Part shown: positions 42,950 through 53,251 of the stretch, piece after piece
Layout: the number at the start of each line of letters is the position of its first letter
Position numbering within the stretch: position 1 is the first letter of the stretch
Source of the DNA: Planctomycetaceae bacterium
GTDB taxonomy: Bacteria; Planctomycetota; Planctomycetia; Pirellulales; Pirellulaceae
Reading direction: 5' to 3'
Length of the DNA stretch: 64,000 nucleotides
Assembly: GCA_002724245.1 (NCBI GenBank)
Contig: PBOG01000064.1
Span: forward strand, 16,126-80,125
Translations under genes and position numbers: made by a program
Notes under the pieces: generated by a model
The model's input: the letters and a program-made list of their open reading frames with translations, nothing else
Database searches by the model: none
What the model was told of the DNA's origin: nothing

Positions 42950-44533
42950 ATGGGTAAACCAACAGGATTCAAGGAATTTACCAGAGCGCCAGTACCTTAT
43001 CGCGAACCACTGGTCCGTCTGCAGGATTACGACGAGATTTTCACGACCGCAGACGCGGATCATCTCACCACACAAGGTGCGCGCTGTATGGATTGCGGTG
43101 TTCCGTTCTGCCAATCCAACCACGGGTGTCCTATCGACAATTTGATCCCGGAGTGGAATGACCTGATCTATAACGGTCGCTGGGAAGATGCATTAGAACG
43201 GCTCCACAAAACCAACAATTTCCCCGAGTTCACCGGCCGCACCTGCCCCGCCCCATGCGAAGGCTCTTGTGTACTGGGCATCACCGACCCACCGGTAACG
43301 ATCAAGAACATCGAAAATGCCATTATCGATCACGGCTTTGCCTCCGGCTGGGTTCGCCCCAGACCACCAGCCGTACGCACTGGGAAACGCGTGGCAGTCG
43401 TAGGTTCTGGACCGTCCGGGTTGGCCGCGGCCGCCCAACTGAATCAGGCCGGCCACCTGGTTACCGTTTACGAACGAGCAGACCGCATCGGCGGCCTGCT
43501 GATGTACGGTATTCCCAACATGAAACTCGACAAAGGCGTCGTAGAGCGCCGCATTAATCTGCTTCGCGAAGAGGGAATCCAATTCGTCACCTGTGCGCAT
43601 ATTGGCAAAAAAGAAGATTTCGCCAGCGGCCACATGACCCAAATCATGGAAGAACGAGGGTGCCCTGTTGAATACATCCCCCCCGATCAACTTCTCGAGG
43701 ACAATGACGCGTTGCTATTGTGCACCGGTGCGACACGACCGTTCGACCCGACTGCGAGATGCCCAGGAAGAGAACTCGGCGGCATTCACCTGGCGATGGA
43801 CTTTCTGACCAGAAACACCAAAAGCCTGCTCGACTCACAGCTGGAAGACCGGGCGTGCATTTCCGCTCAAGGTGCCAATGTGATTGTCATCGGTGGTGGG
43901 GACACCGGCGCTGACTGTATTGGGACGTCATTGCGACACGGTTGCAGCAGTGTCGTCAACTTTGAACTACTGGACACGCCCCCTGAAACGCGCGCCGCCA
44001 ACAACCCCTGGCCCCAGTGGCCTCGGATCTACCGTGTTGATTATTCGCACGCTGAAGCCAAAGCACACTTTGGATCGGATCCGCGCAATTACGCCATTCT
44101 GACAAAGGAATTCCTCGGAGATGACAATGGCCGCGTGCGAGGTGTGCGAACCGTCGCGGTCGATTGGTCGCAACCGGTACCCGGCGGCGCTCCATTCCAG
44201 GAAATCCCGGACAGTGAACACGACTGGCCAGCAGAACTGATTCTCTTGGCTACCGGATTCGTGGGCCCAGAGACGTCCATTGGAGAGATGCTGGATCTCC
44301 AAATGCAAAATCCACGAGGAAACTGGGAGACGTTCCAGGCAACACACGGCGAGTTTGCAACGAACGTACCGAAAGTTTTTGCTGCCGGCGACTGCCGCCG
44401 AGGGCAGTCACTGGTTGTCTGGGCAATCAACGAAGGCCGTGGCGCAGCTCGCGCCATCGATCTCTACTTGCAAGGAACAACGCAGCTTGCGGCACCGGGA
44501 ATTGCCCAGGGAGCCGCTGCCATATCAGTCTGA
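42950..44533 (+). CDS. gltD: Glutamate synthase small subunit (NAD(P)H-dependent)
   Basis: [12 protein letters not shown] start; [74 protein letters not shown]. Confidence 0.96.
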   Translation: MGKPTGFKEFTRAPVPYREPLVRLQDYDEIFTTADADHLTTQGARCMDCGVPFCQSNHGCPIDNLIPEWNDLIYNGRWEDALERLHKTNNFPEFTGRTCPAPCEGSCVLGITDPPVTIKNIENAIIDHGFASGWVRPRPPAVRTGKRVAVVGSGPSGLAAAAQLNQAGHLVTVYERADRIGGLLMYGIPNMKLDKGVVERRINLLREEGIQFVTCAHIGKKEDFASGHMTQIMEERGCPVEYIPPDQLLEDNDALLLCTGATRPFDPTARCPGRELGGIHLAMDFLTRNTKSLLDSQLEDRACISAQGANVIVIGGGDTGADCIGTSLRHGCSSVVNFELLDTPPETRAANNPWPQWPRIYRVDYSHAEAKAHFGSDPRNYAILTKEFLGDDNGRVRGVRTVAVDWSQPVPGGAPFQEIPDSEHDWPAELILLATGFVGPETSIGEMLDLQMQNPRGNWETFQATHGEFATNVPKVFAAGDCRRGQSLVVWAINEGRGAARAIDLYLQGTTQLAAPGIAQGAAAISV

Positions 44534-44559
44534 TTCGCAGGCCAGCAGGCCCGCCGCAA

Positions 44560-45906
44560 TTAGACCAATTCCTTGATCGGGCGTACTCCCGGATCGACCA
44601 GATACTGGGGGCGCCCGCGGAAATCAAACAGGCGTTGCGAATCCAAGTTAACACCGAGATTGTGGTAAAGAGTCGCGAACACTTCCTGGAACGACACCGG
44701 ACGATCCGCTGCTTCACCACCCAAACGGTCCGTGCTGCCCAGCACCTGACCAGTACGCATTCCCCCACCAGCCAGCAAAGCCGAACTGACTCGCGGCCAA
44801 TGATCCCGGCCAGCGTTCTTGTTGATCTTTGGCGTACGGCCAAACTCACCCCACGCCACCACGGTCACATCTTTGTCCAGTCCGCGTTCATGGAGATCCT
44901 CAACAAGCGCCGTGACCGCTTTCTCGAACACAGGAAATTCCTGTTTGGCATTACTAAAGTTGCCGCCATGCCAATCCCAAAAACTGTAGTTGATCGTCAC
45001 AACACGGACACCTGCCTCGACCAGCCGTCGGGCAACGAGAAAGTTCTGAGGTGCGCGTGGTGCCCCGTCACCCTTGGGCTGCTTTTCGTTATCGTGACCA
45101 TAGCGTTTGCGAGTCCGCTCATCTTCCTTGGAAATGTCGAGGGCGTCGAACAACTCTGAGGAAGTGAGTATTCCCATCGCACGTTCTGAAAAGACGTCCA
45201 TACCATCCATTTTTCCACTGCGATCCCAAGCGCGGCGAAAGGTATCAAACGAAGTCAACAGATGCTTGCGATCGGCCAGCCTGTCCGAAGTGACGCCTTG
45301 CAACACCATATCTTCGCGACTGGGTCCGGTGGGACGGAATGAAGAATGGCCCAGTCCCAGGAATCCCGCGGTGGGCTCATTGTAGGGCCGATGTTGCGTG
45401 GTATAGCAGAGACTGACGAAGGGCGGCACTCCCGCTTTCACGGGACCCTGAAAATGGCTCGCAGCGGAACCGAAGTGAGGCCATCCACCGGCAGGCGCAC
45501 CGCTGTTGTGATGCCCTGTCATACACTGGTAGGAGTAGTGGGAGTCCCGAGCGCCGACGAGTGAACGTATGGCGACAAGCTTGTCCATCGTCCCCGCCAT
45601 CAAGGGAAGTTTTTCACTAATTTGAATTCCCGGAACATTTGTCTCGATAGGAGAAAACTCGCCGCGAATCTCCTGTGGCGCTTCGGTTTTGATGTCATAC
45701 ATATCCTGGTGTGGAGGGCCGCCACAGCAGTAAATCATGATGACCGATTTGTGGGACCGGCTTACACCGGCCTGCGCTTCCAGCCGCAATAACTGATCGA
45801 GTGACAAGCCTCCCATGGAAAGCCCACCTACCTTGATGAAATTGCGACGGCTCACTCCGTCACAAAACGACTGCTGCGGCCGACCACCATTCAAGATCTT
45901 CAACAT
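44560..45906 (-). CDS. DUF1501 domain-containing protein
   Basis: RRNFIKVGGLSMGGLSLDQLL; VIMIYCCGGPPHQDMYDIK; WGEFGRTPKINKNAGRDHWPRVSSALLAGGGM. Confidence 0.92.
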   Translation of the reverse strand: MLKILNGGRPQQSFCDGVSRRNFIKVGGLSMGGLSLDQLLRLEAQAGVSRSHKSVIMIYCCGGPPHQDMYDIKTEAPQEIRGEFSPIETNVPGIQISEKLPLMAGTMDKLVAIRSLVGARDSHYSYQCMTGHHNSGAPAGGWPHFGSAASHFQGPVKAGVPPFVSLCYTTQHRPYNEPTAGFLGLGHSSFRPTGPSREDMVLQGVTSDRLADRKHLLTSFDTFRRAWDRSGKMDGMDVFSERAMGILTSSELFDALDISKEDERTRKRYGHDNEKQPKGDGAPRAPQNFLVARRLVEAGVRVVTINYSFWDWHGGNFSNAKQEFPVFEKAVTALVEDLHERGLDKDVTVVAWGEFGRTPKINKNAGRDHWPRVSSALLAGGGMRTGQVLGSTDRLGGEAADRPVSFQEVFATLYHNLGVNLDSQRLFDFRGRPQYLVDPGVRPIKELV

Positions 45907-46145
45907 ATTTCCCTCTCTGCCAGCGGGAATCGGCAATACCCGATCCACGGATCAACATCCGTTCAGTAATTCTAGCCTCTCAGGAAGTATCGGTACAGTT
46001 GAACTGCCTGATCCAGGACGAACCATAGCAACGACCAGGAGTTCGGCATTTCCCGTCAACAGCCTGAATGGCCCGGTTGCCGCGGATACTGGTGGTCGGC
46101 CAAATGCCTGCTTTGTCGCGATTTCCGAAAAATAAACAGCCAAAG

Positions 46146-47603
46146 TCAGCTAAATAGCACGTCAAGTGGACGACCGCTCTCCACCAATGGCACCGGTTGC
46201 CCCTGCGCATTCGGAATGCGGGTACCGGGAGCGATCCCCAGCGTCTGGTAGATCGTGGCCGCCAGATCTCCCATCGATACAGGATCGACCTCTGGATAGC
46301 CGGCGTTCGCGTCCGAAGTCCCGTGTAAGATTCCGCCCCGCACTCCGGCCCCGGCGAAAAGACATGGGTAGCAGTAACTCCAATGATCGCGCCCATCCTC
46401 AGCGCCACGATTCTGAAAACGTGGTGTCCGTCCCATTTCGCCGGCGACAAACACCAGGGTCTCGTCCAGCATGCCTCGATCTTCGAGGTCTTTGAGAAGT
46501 ACTGGAAGGCTACGATCCAAACCGGGAAGCAAATGATTCTTCATGACCCGTGTCAAGCTACGGTGACTGTCCCAACTACTGGTGTCATCGCCACGAATCG
46601 CCATGTCCCAGGCAACCGTCACAAAACGAGCCCCCGCCTCCACCATACGACGCCCCATCAACAACGACTGCCCAAACAAATCCCGTCCGTAATGGTCCCG
46701 CAATTGATCTGGTTCCTGCCGAATGTCAAACGCTTCAGCAATCCCCTGGGAGGTAAGCAGATTTATTGCCTGACTTCGGAGCGTGTCCAAACTCGCTGCC
46801 CAGCTCGGCGCGTCCAGAGACCGTCGGGTTCTGTCCAATTGCTCCATCAGAGACTGGCGGCGATGCAGGCGGTCAAGTGTGATCTGTGGAGACAGCCTCA
46901 AACCGGCCAATCGAAAATCGAGCTCCCGGTCATCACAATTACGAAAATACGGATTGTCATCCCAGGCTCGTTTTTCGATGTGGGTAGCCATAGGATCGTA
47001 TCCCTTGCCCAGCCAACCCGCATACTGTCCGTTGATATCGTAGCCCGCGAAATGCCCCAGCAAGCGAGGCAAGTAAACATACGGAGGAAAATGCAAGCCT
47101 GTGCCCTGGGCAGCAAGCTGGTCCAGGTAAGAAATCACCGAACCGTAAGCGGGCCAATCCTTGTCAGTCGCGGCGACATTGGCCGAACCGCGTTCCGCCG
47201 GAGGCAAGGGATGGCCTGTCTGGATAAAGTGCGTCCCGTTGTGGTCGTTCTGGGAATGGTGCACCGTGCGAACGACAGCATACCGGTCCGAACATGCTGC
47301 CAACCGCGGCAAGTGTTCGCAGATTCTCAAGCCGGGTGTGCGCGACGTGATAGACCTGAATGGCCCACGAATCGTCGTCGGCGCATCAGGTTTCATGTCG
47401 AACGTTTCAAGCTGACTCGGACCACCGTAAAGGAAGACGAACAAGACTGATTTGGCTCGCGCAGGCAGCTCTTGTGGCTGTAACTCCGCTGCCCAGGCTT
47501 TCGGTAAATTAACACCCAGCATCCCGGTGCCCGCCGCTTGCAAGACGGCTCGGCGGGTCCATCCAGAGCGAGTCTGCTGTGGGCTTCCCAGCACCGTAAA
47601 CAT
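46146..47603 (-). CDS. DUF1501 domain-containing protein
   Basis: TRRAVLQAAGTGMLGVNLPKAWA; VLFVFLYGGPSQLETFDMKP; VAGEMGRTPRFQNRGAEDGRDHWSYCYPCLFAGAGVRGG. Confidence 0.92.
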   Translation of the reverse strand: MFTVLGSPQQTRSGWTRRAVLQAAGTGMLGVNLPKAWAAELQPQELPARAKSVLFVFLYGGPSQLETFDMKPDAPTTIRGPFRSITSRTPGLRICEHLPRLAACSDRYAVVRTVHHSQNDHNGTHFIQTGHPLPPAERGSANVAATDKDWPAYGSVISYLDQLAAQGTGLHFPPYVYLPRLLGHFAGYDINGQYAGWLGKGYDPMATHIEKRAWDDNPYFRNCDDRELDFRLAGLRLSPQITLDRLHRRQSLMEQLDRTRRSLDAPSWAASLDTLRSQAINLLTSQGIAEAFDIRQEPDQLRDHYGRDLFGQSLLMGRRMVEAGARFVTVAWDMAIRGDDTSSWDSHRSLTRVMKNHLLPGLDRSLPVLLKDLEDRGMLDETLVFVAGEMGRTPRFQNRGAEDGRDHWSYCYPCLFAGAGVRGGILHGTSDANAGYPEVDPVSMGDLAATIYQTLGIAPGTRIPNAQGQPVPLVESGRPLDVLFS

Positions 47604-47765
47604 GCCGCGATCCTTTTGGTGTTTGTTCGGCGAAAGCGATCTTCCAGAGTTACAGGTTCAGGTCAACAAAAGCTGACCGTTAGCGACAGCCATGTGCTTC
47701 CACACAGCACGCACCTGAAATCACTGGCGCAACCGACGATCCTCCCCGGCGCGTTTGTGAATGTG

Positions 47766-48902
47766 TCAGGGCCGCGCCAAGTCACCGCTTGTGCGAACCG
47801 AAGAAACCGTCTCCGAGTCCAAGATCTGCCCCGAGTCCGTCCCCACCAACGCGCGCTGCCATTCTACGGCCATCATCAAACTGTTAATACCCGAACCAAT
47901 CCCCAGCATGCCCACGCGTTCCCCACGACTAACATGCCCCTGCTCCAGGCCGATTGCCATTGTCAACGGCAAGGCCACGGACCCGGTATTTCCGAGCCAC
48001 TCCAGTGTGGAAAAATCGCGTTCTGGCGTGATTCCCAGGGATTGCAACATCTGCCTGCGATGCATTGTCCCGACCTGATGGCAAAACACCTTGTCGACTT
48101 CCTCAACTTCCCACTCCAGCGTCTCCAGAAAATCGCTGAATGTCACCTGCCCCGTAGCAATCCCCTCAGCCATCAGCTTTTCCGAGTCCGTTTCCATCCA
48201 GGGCCGGCCTCCGCCACCGAGTGTCTGATGACGCTGACTGTGACAAAGGTGGTGGTATTTTGTTTCCGCTCGTGGTACGGCGGCCAGCAGACGGTTGTCC
48301 GTACGGCTAAGGTGGCGATCCACCAAGACAATGGCACAGCTTCCCGATCCAATCGTAAGTGATGCCACTGCCTGTTTCATTTGATCGCGACTCAACTGTG
48401 TATCGCGATTGAGGGTCTCAATCGTATTCTCCAATAGGGCACGACAGTCTTCAGTACCCACGACTAAACCAGCGCGAATTTGCCCCAACTCAATCATATT
48501 GGCAACTTGCACCAGGCCATTGAGTAGCCCCAGACAGGCGTTCGATACATCCTGTACGAGGCAATTCGCCCCCAAGCCCAGTTCATGATGAATTCGACAA
48601 GCAGTGGCTGGCTCCAAGTAGTCGCGACAGACGCTACCATGAACCACTGCACCTATTTCATGGCGTTCAATACCAGCAGCCTGAATCGCTCGCTCGGCAC
48701 TACGGATACTGGCCTGGCTTGGTAGCGCATCCACCGACCAGAGCCGTCGCTGGCGAACACCCGTAATCAGCTCTAACCGGCCCTCGGGAAGGCGCAGTCG
48801 CTCATACAATGGTGCCAGACGGCGTTCAATTTCAGCAGAATCAATGACTTCTGCTGGCAAACTATAGCCCAGTGACTCCAGGCAAACGACTTGATATTTC
48901 AT
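47766..48902 (-). CDS. Thiolase-fold ketoacyl synthase III / OleA-like protein
   Basis: RRLWSVDALPSQASI, GSVCRDYLEPATA, DVSNACLGLLNGL (active Cys), FCHQVG (His), LGNTGSVALP (Asn), MLGIGSGINS; the RRLW / S-V-x-RDYLEPxTA / NACLxxxNG pattern resembles OleA more than canonical FabH. Confidence 0.75.
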   Translation of the reverse strand: MKYQVVCLESLGYSLPAEVIDSAEIERRLAPLYERLRLPEGRLELITGVRQRRLWSVDALPSQASIRSAERAIQAAGIERHEIGAVVHGSVCRDYLEPATACRIHHELGLGANCLVQDVSNACLGLLNGLVQVANMIELGQIRAGLVVGTEDCRALLENTIETLNRDTQLSRDQMKQAVASLTIGSGSCAIVLVDRHLSRTDNRLLAAVPRAETKYHHLCHSQRHQTLGGGGRPWMETDSEKLMAEGIATGQVTFSDFLETLEWEVEEVDKVFCHQVGTMHRRQMLQSLGITPERDFSTLEWLGNTGSVALPLTMAIGLEQGHVSRGERVGMLGIGSGINSLMMAVEWQRALVGTDSGQILDSETVSSVRTSGDLARP

Positions 48903-49054
48903 CTCTGCTCGCCTATGACAGTGCAACCTCCACCATAGCCGGCAAGGTCAGTCCCGTAAACGGGTTTGCTCAATTTCGCGGCGGAGATCAGACTGCCTGC
49001 CCTGCCTCAAGAACTTCACCTCTACCAGCATTCCATATCAGCGGTGACGGATCG

Positions 49055-49750
49055 ATGAATTACCGGCGATGGCTGATCACCGTATTCCTCGCCTGGGGTG
49101 CCACGGTCCCCGGACCCGCGCAGATTACGCGAACGACAAACCGGCCCGAAAAGGAATCCCGCGCTCGACCAAGACGGTATCAGGAAGGTCCCCTGACAGC
49201 CCGTGATTTTCGTGGCAAAGTCCCACGGGACGCGGATGGCAAAGCGAATCCACTGCTGGCTTTCACGAAAACTGACTTTCGCTATGACTGGAAATCAACC
49301 TTTACGCGCCGCAACAGAAAACACTACCTCGTGGCGACAGAAATCGACCTCTACAGTGTGATGTTGCCTCAACATTCCTGGAACTGCACCCCACGAGATC
49401 GCCAACTTCTGGACCATGAACAGGGACACTTCGACATCACTGAAGCACAGATCCGCAAAGCGATCCTGCAGCTTAAAGCCCCATCATCGCGCAGACTGTT
49501 TCGGTCCAGTGGAAATAGTCGCACGCGGGCAGTGCAGCGATTTGAAGAAAATCTTACCCGCTTTCTTGAGCCCTTTGTCACGGCCAGCCGCAAGCATCAC
49601 CAACACTATGACAAGACCACCAGGCACGGCAGGATTCGATCGGCCCAAGAGCACGAGCGAAAGAAACAGAAACTTGAATTACAACGCCTTGCCCAACAAA
49701 TACGCTCCCGGGCCCCCTCATCAAACCGATCCCTGACGTCACCTGAATAA
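49055..49750 (+). CDS. DUF922-like putative zinc-dependent protease, secreted
   Basis: Signal MNYRRWLITVFLAWGATVPGPAQ; LTARDFRGKVP, DYSV-like LYSVMLPQHSW, LLDHEQGHFDITEAQIRK (HEQGHF). Confidence 0.7.
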   Translation: MNYRRWLITVFLAWGATVPGPAQITRTTNRPEKESRARPRRYQEGPLTARDFRGKVPRDADGKANPLLAFTKTDFRYDWKSTFTRRNRKHYLVATEIDLYSVMLPQHSWNCTPRDRQLLDHEQGHFDITEAQIRKAILQLKAPSSRRLFRSSGNSRTRAVQRFEENLTRFLEPFVTASRKHHQHYDKTTRHGRIRSAQEHERKKQKLELQRLAQQIRSRAPSSNRSLTSPE

Positions 49751-49813
49751 CCTGCCTCACTAATCCGTTTCGCTGCCCAGCAAGACACGCACCTCATCAC
49801 GACAGGTAGTCCG

Positions 49814-50779
49814 ATGGCCGACATCATCATCAGTGAGGAAATCGATGGCGCAGCGATCGACGCCCTGGGAAACCACTACGAGTTATGCCGGCGACGACAG
49901 CTCTGGAATTCTGCCGATGAACTGCAAACGGAGCTCCAGACAGCTCGTGCACTGATCGTGAGAAATCAGACTTGTGTTACGTCCAGTCTTTTGTCTGGCG
50001 CACCGCAACTCGAAATTATTGCCCGTGCCGGTGTGGGCCTCGACAACATCGATGTCGAGACCGCATCGCGACTTGGAATCGTCGTCACGTCAACACCAAC
50101 TGCAAACTCCATTGCAGTAGCAGAATTAACACTGGGCCTGATGTTTGCTCTGGCGCGACACCTGATTCCGGCTCATACCGCCACAGCACAAGGCACATGG
50201 CAACGTCAGAAGTTTACGGGAATTGAGCTTGCAGGCCGAACCCTTGGCATCGTCGGCTTCGGTCGAATTGGCAGACTCCTCGCAATCCGCGCCCGAGCCT
50301 GCGGCATGCACATTGCAGTACATGATCCAGTCCTGACCCAAACCGCGTCTGAAATCCAAGCCCACCAGGCAGAATGGCTGCCGTTTGAATCCCTGCTGTC
50401 GGCAGCTGACGTGATCAGTTGCCATGTCCCGCTAACCGCAGACACACATCATCTCTTCGACTACGAGCAGTTTGTCGCCATGCGCCAAACCGGATTTTTC
50501 ATCAACACTTCGCGTGGCGGTGTTGTCTGCGAGACCGGTCTCGCCCAGGCACTGCAAGAGGGGCGTCTGGCCGGCGCCGCACTCGATGTCCGGGAAACTG
50601 AACCACCTGGGCAAGGGCCACTAGAGGGCCAGGAGAATGTCATCCTTACGCCGCACATCGGCGCATTCACCCAAGCAGCCCAGCAACGTGTCGTCGAATC
50701 TGTTGCGCGCGACGTACAGTTGGTCCTCACAGGCCAACCTGCAGCCGAATATGTCAATTTCGACCGACCACGCAGATAA
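49814..50779 (+). CDS. D-isomer specific 2-hydroxyacid dehydrogenase (phosphoglycerate dehydrogenase-like)
   Basis: ARAGVGLDNIDVETASRLGIVVTSTPTANSIAVAELTLGLMF; LAGRTLGIVGFGRIGRLLAIRARACGM; FINTSRGGVVCETGLAQAL. Confidence 0.9.
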   Translation: MADIIISEEIDGAAIDALGNHYELCRRRQLWNSADELQTELQTARALIVRNQTCVTSSLLSGAPQLEIIARAGVGLDNIDVETASRLGIVVTSTPTANSIAVAELTLGLMFALARHLIPAHTATAQGTWQRQKFTGIELAGRTLGIVGFGRIGRLLAIRARACGMHIAVHDPVLTQTASEIQAHQAEWLPFESLLSAADVISCHVPLTADTHHLFDYEQFVAMRQTGFFINTSRGGVVCETGLAQALQEGRLAGAALDVRETEPPGQGPLEGQENVILTPHIGAFTQAAQQRVVESVARDVQLVLTGQPAAEYVNFDRPRR

Positions 50780-50856
50780 ACCCGTCACGGAGTCGAGAAA
50801 CCACAAAACGCTGGTTGAATTCCCGCAACAGACGACATCGACCAGCCAAAGGCGGT

Positions 50857-51849
50857 TTACTCGGAACTTGCGGCAGTCGTCTGTTCTGCGGTCGCAGCGT
50901 CGCCGTCTGGCGTTGCACCTTCTTCGCCGGCAGCCGACTCAGTCATTGCGTCTTCGAGATCGGCTGATTCTTCCGTACGCCCAAAGCGAGACAATCCTGC
51001 AGCTTCCCAGATAGAGTCCAAGGCGGCAGTCGCACGTTGCACTGTCTTGTCGCGAGTCCGGTTACGAAAGCGACTTGGGTAGGGGAATAAGCTCACCGGT
51101 CCTTCGTAGCCGATAGCTGCCAGCGCCCGCACGATTGCCGCACAATCCACCAGCCCCCCTTCACCCGGAGCAACGCGCTGGGAATCATCGATCGTCGCCA
51201 GATTCACGTCATCCGGAATATCAGCCAGTCGCACCGAGACAATCTGCTCTGGTTTCAGCTCCGCGAGTTGGTCCGCTCCACCGCCTCCCACGTGCCAGTG
51301 CCAACTGTCCAACACAATCCCGACGTTTTCTGCGGACACCGTCTTGATGAGCGTCAACAACGGTTCCACCTGGAAAACAAACTCGTATTCTTTGCCTTCA
51401 CGGTGTGACGGTGCCGATTCAAACGTGAGGCCTAACCGAATGTCATGCTGTGCGAGGATTTCGGCCATCTCCGCAAGTCGTTCGCGGTGGAGCTCAAAAT
51501 TCTCCTGGTAGGGCATACTCGCACTAGCCGCAACAACTGTCGTCACACAACCCTGCGCACCAACCATCGCCGCCATTTCAGCGACTTGCGGCAACTTTGC
51601 CAGGTCGGCCTTGTAGGTTGCCTCGTCATCGGCCCAGACCACGGGAAGATCAAATCCACCGATACGCAGTAACTTCTGCGCGCTCAGCAAGAAGCGGGTA
51701 GCGTGCTCAACGCCTTTGGACTCGGAACGGCCAATCATATCCTGGATATCGATGTCGATACCACGAAATCCATAGGTCAAAGCCAGTTCAATCAATTCAC
51801 TCTGGCGACCGGAAATACCCAGCGTCCAGGAATTCAGGTTCTTGTACAT
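50857..51849 (-). CDS. Sugar phosphate isomerase/epimerase (xylose isomerase-like TIM barrel)
   Basis: LALTYGFRGIDIDIQDM, LGLTFESAPSHREGKEYEFVF, NVGIVLDSWHWHVGG, VSVRLADIPDD. Confidence 0.85.
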   Translation of the reverse strand: MYKNLNSWTLGISGRQSELIELALTYGFRGIDIDIQDMIGRSESKGVEHATRFLLSAQKLLRIGGFDLPVVWADDEATYKADLAKLPQVAEMAAMVGAQGCVTTVVAASASMPYQENFELHRERLAEMAEILAQHDIRLGLTFESAPSHREGKEYEFVFQVEPLLTLIKTVSAENVGIVLDSWHWHVGGGGADQLAELKPEQIVSVRLADIPDDVNLATIDDSQRVAPGEGGLVDCAAIVRALAAIGYEGPVSLFPYPSRFRNRTRDKTVQRATAALDSIWEAAGLSRFGRTEESADLEDAMTESAAGEEGATPDGDAATAEQTTAASSE

Positions 51850-52140
51850 ACCATCTCCGCTGCAAATCGACGTCTTCGGCGAGGCGACCGGTCGCCCAGT
51901 TCCAAGTCATATGCGTGCCGGACAGAAACGCCCGGGCAAGGTCCCGAAGTATGGCAGATTCGCGCGGTCCGGCAAAGGGGAGTGCCCAGGCAAACTCGAG
52001 ACACCGCTGCCCACGGACCCGAAATACCACCCGTACCGCGGGCGCCCCCCACTGCTCGCTGGTCGACGGACTCCCAATCCCGTACAACAATGGGAATGTA
52101 CGGAGGCAAATGAACACGGAAAAGTTCGAAGGGGATGCCA

Positions 52141-53031
52141 ATGGCGGCACGAATCATGGATGGCAAGGGCATCTCCGCGGAAATCCGAGGGGAACTGGCG
52201 AGTTCCGTAACGGCGCATCTGGAGGCTGGGCATTCCAGGCCCTGCCTGGCTGCTATTCTGGTCGGTGAGGATGCCGCCAGTCAGGTTTACGTACGCAACA
52301 AACAGCGTGCTTGCGAGCAGGTTGGGATCGACAGCCAACTTCACCGTCTGGCTGACACAACCAGCCAAGATGAGTTAATGCGACTCGTCGACGACCTGAA
52401 CCAGAACGGCCAGGTACACGGAATCCTCATTCAGCTGCCACTGCCACCGCAGATTGACGCAACGCAAGTTTTGGACGCAGTGTCGCCGCTCAAGGACGTC
52501 GATGCATTTCATCCGGCGAATGTGGGGCTGTTATCCCAGGGACGGCCGCGATTCCTGCCATGCACCCCACACGGCGTCCAACAACTGTTGCATCGTTGCG
52601 AGGTAAGTACTGCTGGCAAGCACGCTGTAGTGGTCGGCCGCAGTGACATTGTTGGCAAACCAATGGCGATGCTGCTGGCAGCGCGTAATTCAACCTGTGG
52701 ACCAGATGTAGCTAATGCAACCGTGACGGTCTGTCATAGCCGCACTGCGGATCTGGCCGACATCACCCGTCAGGCTGACTTACTGGTCGCCGCGATCGGC
52801 CGTCCGCTGGCTATTACCGCAGACATGGTCAAACCGGGCGCGGTCGTCGTTGATGTCGGCATTAATCGCACCGCCGACGGACTTGTCGGTGACGTCGATT
52901 TCGCCACCGTACGTGAAGTGGCCGGACAGATCACACCCGTCCCCGGTGGCGTCGGTCCGTTGACCGTCGCGATGTTACTTTTGAACACCCTCACGGCGGC
53001 CCAACAGCAGGCTGGCGTCAGCACCCGCTAG
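52141..53031 (+). CDS. folD: Bifunctional methylenetetrahydrofolate dehydrogenase/cyclohydrolase
   Basis: LVGEDAASQVYVRNKQRACEQVGI; GILIQLPLPPQID; KDVDAFHPANVG; VVGRSDIVGKPMAMLL; GVGPLTVAMLL. Confidence 0.96.
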   Translation: MAARIMDGKGISAEIRGELASSVTAHLEAGHSRPCLAAILVGEDAASQVYVRNKQRACEQVGIDSQLHRLADTTSQDELMRLVDDLNQNGQVHGILIQLPLPPQIDATQVLDAVSPLKDVDAFHPANVGLLSQGRPRFLPCTPHGVQQLLHRCEVSTAGKHAVVVGRSDIVGKPMAMLLAARNSTCGPDVANATVTVCHSRTADLADITRQADLLVAAIGRPLAITADMVKPGAVVVDVGINRTADGLVGDVDFATVREVAGQITPVPGGVGPLTVAMLLLNTLTAAQQQAGVSTR

Positions 53032-53251
53032 CCCTCTTAGCAAACGACCAGGCCTCATCGCGACACAGTGCCTGCGGTCAACCAGAAATCGAGATTGGGC
53101 CGCACCGCTTAATTTGTCATCTGCCCTGAGCTGCCTCACTACGGTACACTCACCTGACTCTCGCGGGTCGGTTTAGTCTCTTTCCGACACCTGGTCCCGG
53201 CACCTGGTCGATTGAAACGCAGTATTCCCCATCTTGGATGCGCAGCTTCGC

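Noticed and set aside
46383-47450. 355-aa + strand ORF
   Set aside because: Antisense to a clear DUF1501 gene (46146-47603); low-complexity shadow translation
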